Below the pieces are notes generated by a model that searched no databases, had not been told where the DNA came from, and saw only the letters and a program-made list of their open reading frames with translations. Made by a program: the position numbers and the translations under genes. Positions 1 through 5,800 of a stretch of DNA of 9,139 bases are shown here, in pieces. Location of the stretch: NCBI GenBank assembly GCA_027364825.1, contig DAHXOM010000041.1:1-9139 (forward strand). Direction: 5' to 3'. Every line of letters starts with the position of its first letter. The first letter of the stretch is position 1. This stretch comes from a bacterium. Lineage in GTDB: Bacteria; JAMCPX01.

Positions 1-1515
1 ATGTCCAAATAAATCTATGTAGACGGAGGACGGTGCAAGGCGTTTCACCATGGTATACCCGAGGTGCGTGAGTATGGTATCTATGGGTTCGTTGTAATAG
101 GTTTCACGCCTGTAAAAGTACGTTGTGTACCAGCCTTCCGAGACGAGCACGATTTGAGGATCCAAGGTTGACAGTTGTTTCAGCATGAAGGGGGACGGCT
201 GTATCCCGGCTACGTTATAGCTGCCACCTGGATAAAAATAAAAGGGCGAGACATACGACAACTTCACCGCTTGCGGAGGTTCCACGGACTTCAGCCATTG
301 AGCGGCTTGCTGGTACGGTAAGAACATGTTTTTGAAATTTGAGGAAGCAATGCATACGTCCACCAACATGATTCCCATGACACTGTATTTCAGGATCCTT
401 CTGTTGATTTTGGATATAAAATAAACGACGGCGGTGGAGGAAAGCATGATGATAAAGGGCAGTATCGTCAGATAGAGATGGGAAAAGATGATCTGAGATA
501 TGGATGCGGATATCGAGGTGGAAAAAATAAAGTAGCTGAAAGGATAGGACCAATACAGTATAAATGTTTCGTTGTTCGGGAATGTTTTAAATCTGAAAAG
601 GCCGGCCATAAAGAATACGTATACGCTGACCGAAAGACAAAAGGGAAGTTGAACAAGAAGCTGATACACAAACCGCGTATGCACCCAGCCCAGTGTCGAC
701 AACGATAAACCTTGCTGTGCGGATTCCGAGCGGAGATCCATTATGAAACCACGGAGATCCAGCAAAGTAAACGGGGAGGCAAGAAAAAAGGTTAATAATC
801 CTATAGCTATTAATAAAAATATCCTCCTGGATACATGTGTTTTATGGTGCCGGTAATAAAAATATACTGCGGCGATCGGCGGCAGGAGTGTTATGAAATC
901 GTACTTTGTGGCCATGGCAAGGCCCGCAGATATGCCCGCCAGTACAATATACCTTATCCTGCCGTTTTCCTGTATGCGTAAAGAGAAATAGAAGGAAAGG
1001 AGCACAAAAAAGGTCAAAGCCGAGTCGACTTTCGACATGTGTGCCATGTAAATGGTCAAAGGATTTAATGCCATGAATAGAGCGGCGATCAATGCAGCGG
1101 ATTGGCGCTTGAAAAGCCTGTTACTGATACCGTACGTCATCACGACATTCAACAGATCGAAAAACAACGACTCGTATCTTCCAATCACGTAAAGGAGAGG
1201 AGACGTGTCCGTCAGCCGATCGATCAGGCTGTTGAACGGTATGGCATATATCCAGCCATACACATGGAAATATATCCGGTATACCAGCGCAGTTAAGAAG
1301 TAGATAAATGAGCCGTATTTGAATACATGCGTGTTGAAAGAGCCTGTTTTCAAGATATACAAAGATGGTTTAACAACAAAGTATTCATCGGCATTATAGA
1401 AATAAGGGAGCAGCCATTGATGGTTTATTCCAAGATACAAAGCAAGGAGAAGAACAGGGAATAGTAAAAAATAGCGGTTTCTTGAACTTACATAATCATA
1501 AACCTTCATGAACAT
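1..1515 (-). CDS. GT39-like polytopic membrane glycosyltransferase (3' end cut by window edge)
   Basis: The minus-strand frame is open from the window edge to about 1566 and shows 505 residues without a stop, so the C-terminus is missing. It looks like an ArnT/PMT-type GT-C transferase, a family that moves sugars from polyprenyl-phosphate carriers onto lipid or protein at the periplasmic face. A first membrane helix (about residues 14-30) is followed by a loop with the paired acidic residues Asp43-Glu44 in NADEY, as expected for the GT-C catalytic motif. Many hydrophobic helices follow, with another conserved-looking acidic site at Asp164 (HMSKVDS). After a helix near 370-388 the chain becomes soluble. 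The start is uncertain. ATG at 1515 is chosen, but ATG 1509 and GTG 1536 are also in frame, and none has a clear Shine-Dalgarno. The frame is continuous with the stop of the upstream SRPBCC gene, about 50 bases away, so co-transcription is likely. Acceptor and donor are unknown. Confidence 0.72.
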   Translation of the reverse strand, partial: MFMKVYDYVSSRNRYFLLFPVLLLALYLGINHQWLLPYFYNADEYFVVKPSLYILKTGSFNTHVFKYGSFIYFLTALVYRIYFHVYGWIYAIPFNSLIDRLTDTSPLLYVIGRYESLFFDLLNVVMTYGISNRLFKRQSAALIAALFMALNPLTIYMAHMSKVDSALTFFVLLSFYFSLRIQENGRIRYIVLAGISAGLAMATKYDFITLLPPIAAVYFYYRHHKTHVSRRIFLLIAIGLLTFFLASPFTLLDLRGFIMDLRSESAQQGLSLSTLGWVHTRFVYQLLVQLPFCLSVSVYVFFMAGLFRFKTFPNNETFILYWSYPFSYFIFSTSISASISQIIFSHLYLTILPFIIMLSSTAVVYFISKINRRILKYSVMGIMLVDVCIASSNFKNMFLPYQQAAQWLKSVEPPQAVKLSYVSPFYFYPGGSYNVAGIQPSPFMLKQLSTLDPQIVLVSEGWYTTYFYRRETYYNEPIDTILTHLGYTMVKRLAPSSVYIDLFGH

Positions 1516-1566
1516 CTTATGAACGCTATAGTACACAACGAAAAAAACACCAATAGATTTTTGAGC

Positions 1567-2223
1567 TTACTGCTTACCATTCCCATCCACCCATTTCTGC
1601 ATGGCCTTGGTGTAGACGAGTGCCGAGGAGGTTGAGATTGCAGTGTTGAGCACGGGCTGTTTTTCAAGCATGTACCGAATCAGGAAGCCGAGGGAGCTTA
1701 TATCATTGTAGACCCTGTAAAATCCGATGGTCTTTTTCCCGTTATCTATCGGCGTGAGTTTCCATGAGCCTTCTACCTTATCGAGGTTGCCTGCTATCCT
1801 TGTCCAGGTAATGCTCCTGGGCGGATCAAGTACCTGTTTCAGGGTATAGTCCGCGTGTTCCGACAGAATGGAGAATTTAAACTCGATTTTATAAGTCACG
1901 ATCCATGTGTTCCCGGTCTTTTGTGTGACCTTTACCTCTGTTGTCTGCGGTATGTTGCCAACGTAATGATCGTAGTCCGTAATGATTGAAAACACCTTTT
2001 CTGCCGGAGCGTTGAAAAGCGTTATAACAGTCACAAACTGAGGTTCGCCAGGCCGGGCATTGTCGACAAAGATGAGCTGTCCTTTCTGGAGCATGTCCTG
2101 CAGTACCGCCGGCGATGCTGCTGCGAATTGTTCTACGGTTGATGAGGTGTCCTGAGCATACGCAGCAGAAATACAGAACAACGACAGGGATAATACAACC
2201 CCCGCGGTGATTAGCTTTCGCAT
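1567..2223 (-). CDS. Secreted START/SRPBCC-fold (polyketide-cyclase-like) protein
   Basis: A 218-residue protein with a clear Sec signal peptide: Arg2-Lys3, a hydrophobic core at about residues 5-20, and an AYA-Q signal peptidase I site after Ala23. The mature protein is therefore probably periplasmic. Residues about 55-200 resemble the SRPBCC/START helix-grip fold: a beta strand leading to NAPAEKVFSIITDYDHYVGNIPQ, alternating beta strands such as WIVTYKIEF, and a long C-terminal helix (TAISTSSALVYTKAMQKWVD). This fold makes a hydrophobic cavity for lipids, sterols or polyketides; no catalytic motif is evident. The ATG is well placed, 4-5 bases after a strong AAGGAGGG. It lies downstream of a terminator that ends the thiolase operon and upstream of a membrane glycosyltransferase, which fits a cell-envelope lipid role, but that is inference. 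The ligand is unknown. Confidence 0.75.
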   Translation of the reverse strand: MRKLITAGVVLSLSLFCISAAYAQDTSSTVEQFAAASPAVLQDMLQKGQLIFVDNARPGEPQFVTVITLFNAPAEKVFSIITDYDHYVGNIPQTTEVKVTQKTGNTWIVTYKIEFKFSILSEHADYTLKQVLDPPRSITWTRIAGNLDKVEGSWKLTPIDNGKKTIGFYRVYNDISSLGFLIRYMLEKQPVLNTAISTSSALVYTKAMQKWVDGNGKQ

Positions 2224-2226
2224 AAG

Positions 2227-2234
2227 CCCTCCTT
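2227..2234 (-). promoter_or_regulatory. Shine-Dalgarno of the SRPBCC gene
   Basis: On the minus strand this reads AAGGAGGG, three bases before the ATG at 2223. It fixes the start of the secreted SRPBCC protein and shows that the gene is translated independently of the gene upstream, from which a terminator separates it. Confidence 0.8.
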
Positions 2235-2259
2235 CAATTACCCGGAAAATGCAATAAAT

Positions 2260-2288
2260 AAAAAAGCAGGGGCGGGGTTATCCCGCCC
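2260..2288 (-). terminator. Rho-independent terminator after the thiolase/DUF35 operon
   Basis: Read on the minus strand, a perfect 7-bp all-GC stem (GGGCGGG / CCCGCCC, plus positions 2282-2288 and 2270-2276) closes a 5-base loop. A 4-base spacer and six T residues (2265-2260) follow, and then more T-rich sequence. It begins only 3 bases after the stop codon of DUF35 protein B, an ideal place for an operon terminator. Only about 36 bases remain between the T-tract and the next gene, so partial read-through into the SRPBCC gene is possible. Confidence 0.82.
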
Positions 2289-2291
2289 GCA

Positions 2292-2741
2292 TTATATCAA
2301 CTGGAAGTGCGACAGGTCCGCGAGTGCGCCCTGCGTGACATCCTTCCATACAACCTTTATCCGCATGCCTTCTTTAACGCTGCGCCAGTCTGTCCAGCCT
2401 TCGAGTATTCCCATGAGGAAGGAATGGGTGCCGTCAAGTTTGACGGTACAGGTAATATACGGGTGTTCGATCAAGTTCCCTTTCACGTCTGCAATGTTTA
2501 CCGTGAATGCGTCAAGAACACCCTCCTGGGCCACTTCGACAACCTTGTCTATATCTATAAAACACTTTCTGCAGTAGGTCGGACCGGGCACGTATACTGT
2601 CCCGCATTTATGGCATTTCCTCCCGAGTATCTTTTTATCCTTCAAGCCCTTTACATACAGGTCAAGTGCGTCTGATTCGATCTTCCACTGATAAGCTGTC
2701 AAGTCCCATGTATTTTCTATTATCCTTGTTTCCTGAGTCAT
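2292..2741 (-). CDS. Zn-ribbon / OB-fold DUF35 protein B
   Basis: A 149-residue protein with the two-part DUF35 layout. An N-terminal helix (about 20-38) leads to a rubredoxin-like zinc ribbon with Cys43, Cys46, Cys57 and Cys60 (CHKC and CRKC). From about 65 to the C-terminus is an OB-fold beta barrel, including GVLDAFTV, the HPYI strand and the GMRIKVVWKDVTQG end motif. DUF35 proteins act as obligate partners of thiolase-fold enzymes, where the OB-fold or ribbon covers or completes the acyl-CoA site, as in BbsA, ChsH2 and the archaeal HMG-CoA synthase complex. All four zinc ligands are present. The gene starts 9 bases after thiolase-like protein B, with an AAGGAGG overlapping the upstream TAA, so translation is probably coupled. 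It is a clear paralogue of DUF35 protein A (both have a KKILG-x-KC-x-x-C stretch). It is the last gene before the terminator and the most likely partner of the neighbouring thiolase B. Confidence 0.9.
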   Translation of the reverse strand: MTQETRIIENTWDLTAYQWKIESDALDLYVKGLKDKKILGRKCHKCGTVYVPGPTYCRKCFIDIDKVVEVAQEGVLDAFTVNIADVKGNLIEHPYITCTVKLDGTHSFLMGILEGWTDWRSVKEGMRIKVVWKDVTQGALADLSHFQLI

Positions 2742-2745
2742 AATG

Positions 2746-2753
2746 CCTCCTTA
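2746..2753 (-). promoter_or_regulatory. Shine-Dalgarno overlapping the thiolase B stop codon
   Basis: On the minus strand the TAA stop of thiolase-like protein B (2753-2751) runs directly into AAGGAGG, four bases before the ATG of DUF35 protein B at 2741. This arrangement supports translational coupling and matched amounts of the two proteins. Confidence 0.75.
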
Positions 2754-3998
2754 TTTCTTTACCGGTGTCCTGCCGAGAACCGTTACCGTAACGAACTGAA
2801 ACAGTCCTCCCCAGCCGTGGGCAACGACGTTCTCGATCTTTCTTTGCACCTGGTGTCCGCCCTCTGCAAGTCCCATGACCTGCAATGCAGCCTCACCGAC
2901 CCTTACCATTGCCGAGGCACCTATTGCATTGGTACTGGTGACGCCGCCCGACGGGTTGAGCGGAAGCTCTCCGTCTATGGCAAATGATCCATTATCCAGC
3001 ATCTGCGGCGATTTGCCTTCGTCAACCAGTCCGAGCCGTTCAGGCCACATGAGATCCTGATGTGAAAAACCTGAGTAAACCTCTGCCACCTGAATGTCTT
3101 TCCGGGGGTCTTTTATCCCGGCCATGGAGTATACCTTTTTGGAGACAACCTTGCACATATACTGTTCAGCGGGATCGGTAATCTGTCCTTCGATGATATT
3201 GCCTGTTGTTGCGTCCGATGCGCCTGAACCGAGTCCCTTGACCCACGCTACCCTGTCCGTGATCCCGAATTTTTTTGCCTTTTCTTCGGACACAAGGATC
3301 ATCGCTATGGCACCGCATGATGTCGGGCAGGTATGTCCGTATCTCAAGGGATATGAAATAATAGGGGTTTTTGCGATGTCCGCCTCTGTGCATCCGGGCT
3401 GCTGGAGGTGCGCATAAGGGTTTTTTGCCGCATTCGATCTCATCATTGCCGCAACCCGGTCGATGTGCTCTATACCGGCATGTGCCTTGGTGAGGTAAGA
3501 CATTGCCTGGAATGCTGCACCACCCGTCGAGCCTCCGCCCCCGAGCCCTGCTATGCCCCTGTCCTCGCTCATATCAGGACCGAAATTAAACATGGAAAAT
3601 GCCTCGGGCAGGAGTATACCCATCAACCCTACCTGTGCATCCCCTTCATCGTGCTTTTCCCAGCCTATTGCCATAACTACATCATAGAGTCCCGATGCAA
3701 CATGATAATAAGCTGCCTGATAAACCGATGCGCCTGTTGATCCGCCGGTTGCAATCCTCATAACGGGCTTTTTCGAGCCGCCGAAATGATCGCTTGCCCA
3801 GAGGTGGGGCTGATTTATACCTTCAAAGGTGTGCATGTTGCCTACTACGTACGCGTCAATCTGGTCATGCTTGAGCTTTGTTTTGCCGATTGCATTGTCA
3901 ACCGCGGGCTGTATAAGCTCCGGTATATTGATATCAGGTCTCTTGCTGACAAATCTGCCATTGTAACCAACGCTTATAATTGCTACATTTCTTTTCAT
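2751..3998 (-). CDS. Thiolase-fold protein B (SCP-x/Ltp-like, catalytic residues degenerate)
   Basis: A 415-residue protein of the SCP-x/lipid-transfer-type thiolase subfamily. The N-terminal half includes the active-site helix region (about 78-116, ending in SGLYDVVMAIGWEKH). The C-terminal half has PLRYGHTCPTSCGAIAMIL (217-235), AEVYSGFSHQDLM (305-317), NPSGG (348-352) and a Gly-rich tail AHGWGG (393-398). Against SCP-x thiolase motifs, the nucleophilic Cys position holds Gly86, the His of HDCF is Tyr308, and the GHP motif is Thr-Asn-Ala (356-358). Normal thiolytic chemistry is therefore unlikely. A tyrosine at the HDCF site recalls the Ltp2-type retro-aldol enzymes that also need a DUF35 partner. 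Start and RBS are secure: AAGGAGGT overlaps the stop of thiolase A, with a 2-base gap. It is flanked by its paralogue and by DUF35 B. It would probably be auto-annotated as acetyl-CoA acetyltransferase or lipid-transfer protein, which I doubt. Substrate unknown. Confidence 0.88.
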   Translation of the reverse strand: MKRNVAIISVGYNGRFVSKRPDINIPELIQPAVDNAIGKTKLKHDQIDAYVVGNMHTFEGINQPHLWASDHFGGSKKPVMRIATGGSTGASVYQAAYYHVASGLYDVVMAIGWEKHDEGDAQVGLMGILLPEAFSMFNFGPDMSEDRGIAGLGGGGSTGGAAFQAMSYLTKAHAGIEHIDRVAAMMRSNAAKNPYAHLQQPGCTEADIAKTPIISYPLRYGHTCPTSCGAIAMILVSEEKAKKFGITDRVAWVKGLGSGASDATTGNIIEGQITDPAEQYMCKVVSKKVYSMAGIKDPRKDIQVAEVYSGFSHQDLMWPERLGLVDEGKSPQMLDNGSFAIDGELPLNPSGGVTSTNAIGASAMVRVGEAALQVMGLAEGGHQVQRKIENVVAHGWGGLFQFVTVTVLGRTPVKK

Positions 3999-4000
3999 GC

Positions 4001-4010
4001 TTACCTCCTT
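4001..4010 (-). promoter_or_regulatory. Shine-Dalgarno overlapping the thiolase A stop codon
   Basis: On the minus strand AAGGAGGT (4010-4003) runs into the TAA stop of thiolase-like protein A (4003-4001), and the ATG of thiolase-like protein B follows after 2 bases. This is the tightest junction in the operon and suggests coupled, equimolar synthesis of the two thiolase-fold proteins. Confidence 0.8.
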
Positions 4011-5149
4011 ACGACAAAAACAGTATTTAACTGGGCGCCCGGACCATCCTGTGCATGAACAACGGCAGTTTTAGCGCCTTTAACCTTGTTCTTTCCCGCC
4101 TCTTTCCTTAATTGTTCACTCGCCTCGGCAAGCCTTATAAGCCCCGTTGCATTTATCGGGTTTGCTCCGATAGGTCCGCCCGATGGATTTACCGGCATTG
4201 CCCCGTCTATCCCGCTTTCACCGTTCTTTACAACATCTTTCCCGCTCCCCGGCTTGAAAAGCCCCATTGCCTCGGCGAATACCGGCTCTTCCGAAGCAAA
4301 ATTGGTATGCAATTCCGCGAGGTCGATCTCTTTTTTGGGATTCTTTATACCTGCCATTTTGTACGCTTTTTTTGCGGCAGCGGATAAATGTTCCATTGCC
4401 AGAAGGTCCCGGTCGCCTATATAATAGGTGTCCATAAAATGACCAACACCGTCTATCCATACCGGCTTATCCGTAAACTTCTTTGCCGCTTTTTTCGAAG
4501 ACAGTATTACGGCGCATGCCCCGTCGGCATAGGCGGAAACGTGTGCCTGTCTTATCGGCAGATAGAGCGGTTTTGAGTTCAGTACATCTTCTACCGAGGC
4601 CGTTGGTTCTTTCCTTGCTGCGTACGGGTTATTATTCGCATTCTGGAGGTTCTTTACCGTGAGCCTCGCGAGGTCTTCCTCGGTAAACTTATATTTTTTC
4701 ATATAGGCGCTTGCCTGCAATGCAGATGTCGAATAGTAATTTATGATACCCCGGGGCCGCTCGTAAACAGGGTCAAGGGAGTAGGCCTGGGTAAGGGGCA
4801 CCCTGAACTCCGAACCTGCCATGCTGAAACCGATAACAAGGGCTGTTTCATAGAGCCCCGACAGGATGCGCATGTATGCGTACAGGGCGGCACTCAGACC
4901 GTCTGCCTCAACCTTTGTCTCGTCCTTCATGAAGGAACCTATCCTCGGAACCGTATAGACTTCGGAGATTGTCCTGCCGTCTGTAAAATCATTGCTCGCA
5001 AATATAAATGTATCGATATCATCCCTGGTGATACCAAGGTCTTTGAACAGGGACTTTACGAGCTCGTATATCATTCTTTCTCTCGCAACAGGGCTGTCAA
5101 AGGTGTGTTTTGTTTGTTTATAACCGACTACTGCAACCCTTTCGTTCAT
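4001..5149 (-). CDS. Thiolase-fold protein A (SCP-x/Ltp-like, lacks catalytic Cys)
   Basis: A 382-residue thiolase-superfamily protein, near the usual 380-400 length. Recognisable elements are the N-terminal VAVVGYKQT strand, the helix after EADGLSAAL (81-89) leading to SGLYETALVIG, the SAYADGACAVIL strand (205-216), AELHTNF (278-284), NPSGG (321-325) and the GANPINATG loop (328-336). By my alignment the nucleophilic Cys is Glu81 and the GHP histidine is Asn330, but the His of the HDCF motif is kept (His281). Its paralogue B has tyrosine there, so the two differ in active-site chemistry and are not simple duplicates. The start is supported by AAAGGAGGT (5163-5155) ahead of the ATG. It lies 61 bases downstream of DUF35 A and 2 bases upstream of thiolase B. 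The best reading is one subunit of a heteromeric acyl-CoA carbon-carbon bond enzyme, or a structural partner of B. It should not be named acetyl-CoA acetyltransferase on sequence alone. Confidence 0.87.
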   Translation of the reverse strand: MNERVAVVGYKQTKHTFDSPVARERMIYELVKSLFKDLGITRDDIDTFIFASNDFTDGRTISEVYTVPRIGSFMKDETKVEADGLSAALYAYMRILSGLYETALVIGFSMAGSEFRVPLTQAYSLDPVYERPRGIINYYSTSALQASAYMKKYKFTEEDLARLTVKNLQNANNNPYAARKEPTASVEDVLNSKPLYLPIRQAHVSAYADGACAVILSSKKAAKKFTDKPVWIDGVGHFMDTYYIGDRDLLAMEHLSAAAKKAYKMAGIKNPKKEIDLAELHTNFASEEPVFAEAMGLFKPGSGKDVVKNGESGIDGAMPVNPSGGPIGANPINATGLIRLAEASEQLRKEAGKNKVKGAKTAVVHAQDGPGAQLNTVFVVRR

Positions 5150-5210
5150 AAATACCTCCTTTTAAAATCCATTCAAGCCGTTCAAATCGTTTCAGAAGTT
5201 AAACCCAGTG

Positions 5211-5660
5211 TCATGCAGGTTCAAAATAAGCCAGATCATTGTAATCCCCCTGCGTTGTCTCTTTCCATACAGCTTTTACCTTCATGCCTGTTTTTACATC
5301 ATGCACGGAAGGAGTCTTTATAATACCCGAGATCAGGCTTGAAGCCCCCGGGAGCTTGATCAGGCCGATTATGTAAGGCTGCTGGACGCCGGTAATCTCC
5401 CCGTTGACGATGTTCACGTGTGCTGTCGTGAAGTTTTTCAGTACGCCTTCCTGGCCGACCTCAACCATTTGATCGATTGGCTTATGGCATTTGCTGCATA
5501 CGGTACGCGGCGGCACATATACTTTTTTGCACGCCGGACATTTTACACCCAATATCTTTTTTTCTTTGAGACCGTTGATGTACTGTTCCAGTGCATGACC
5601 AACCCTGTTCTTGTACGCAAATGTTATCGGGACTGTCGCCCTTACAATATGACCAGGCAT
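5211..5660 (-). CDS. Zn-ribbon / OB-fold DUF35 protein A
   Basis: A 149-residue DUF35 protein and the first gene of the operon. A short N-terminal tail and helix (about 18-36) precede a zinc ribbon with all four ligands, Cys41, Cys44, Cys55 and Cys58 (CPAC and CSKC). The OB-fold from about 63 on includes GVLKNFTTAHVNI, the QQPYIIGLIKL strand and the closing GMKVKAVWKETTQG motif. It is the same length as DUF35 protein B and shares its ribbon framework, but differs in the N-terminal tail and in the loops of the barrel. Each copy may therefore serve its own thiolase-fold partner, this one probably thiolase A immediately downstream. ATG 5660 follows AAGGAGGT by 4 bases, a strong site. The presumed promoter lies in the 140-bp divergent region shared with era. 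Confidence 0.9.
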   Translation of the reverse strand: MPGHIVRATVPITFAYKNRVGHALEQYINGLKEKKILGVKCPACKKVYVPPRTVCSKCHKPIDQMVEVGQEGVLKNFTTAHVNIVNGEITGVQQPYIIGLIKLPGASSLISGIIKTPSVHDVKTGMKVKAVWKETTQGDYNDLAYFEPA

Positions 5661-5800
5661 AGTTACCTCCTTTTTCTAAGGACATACAAAATTTCCAAAC
5701 GCATTGCAAGGGTTTTGATTATTTAATCAACAGCTTATCTGTTTGGACGTCTTGCAGGGATTTCTTGCAAACTGGCGTATATGTGCTTTTATAGATCGAT
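5661..5800. promoter_or_regulatory. Divergent intergenic region between the DUF35/thiolase operon and era
   Basis: This is the only non-coding stretch over 100 bases and must hold the leftward operon promoter and probably one for era. Leftward, a weak candidate pairs TTGCAA (5709-5704) with TATGTC (5686-5681) at 17-bp spacing. Rightward, TTGCAA (5765-5770) sits 19 bp before TATAGA (5790-5795). The hexamer matches are modest, so neither is firm. An AT-rich inverted repeat at 5715-5730 lies between them, and CTTGCA occurs twice with 13-bp periodicity (5751, 5764). No terminator is seen, as expected between divergent genes. Confidence 0.5.
5715..5730. repeat. 16-bp imperfect palindrome, candidate operator
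   Basis: TTGATTATTTAATCAA pairs with its own reverse complement except at the two central positions. It lies about 55 bases upstream of the DUF35 A start and 70 bases upstream of era, between the presumed promoters. Half-sites TTGAT/ATCAA resemble CRP/FNR-type sites but are 6 rather than 4 bases apart. A single AT-rich palindrome can arise by chance, so this is only a candidate regulator site. Confidence 0.35.

Noticed and set aside
478..708. Short plus-strand and other-frame minus open frames inside 1-1515
   Set aside because: The minus-strand frame open across the whole region, with GT39-like acidic motifs and membrane helices, explains the sequence. The short frames are incidental.
1516..1566. 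Terminator between the SRPBCC and glycosyltransferase genes
   Set aside because: A run of T residues is present on the minus strand, but I found no convincing GC-rich hairpin ahead of it.
2307..2675. Plus-strand open frames opposite DUF35 protein B
   Set aside because: They lack recognisable motifs, and the minus strand encodes a complete Zn-ribbon/OB-fold protein with a strong Shine-Dalgarno.
2751..5149. Ordinary acetyl-CoA acetyltransferase (biosynthetic or beta-oxidation thiolase) for the two thiolase-fold genes
   Set aside because: Neither protein shows the nucleophilic Cys or the GHP histidine by motif alignment, so the default annotation is not supported.
5715..5730. Canonical FNR binding site
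   Set aside because: The half-sites TTGAT and ATCAA are separated by 6 bases instead of the 4 of the FNR consensus. It is kept only as a generic palindrome.
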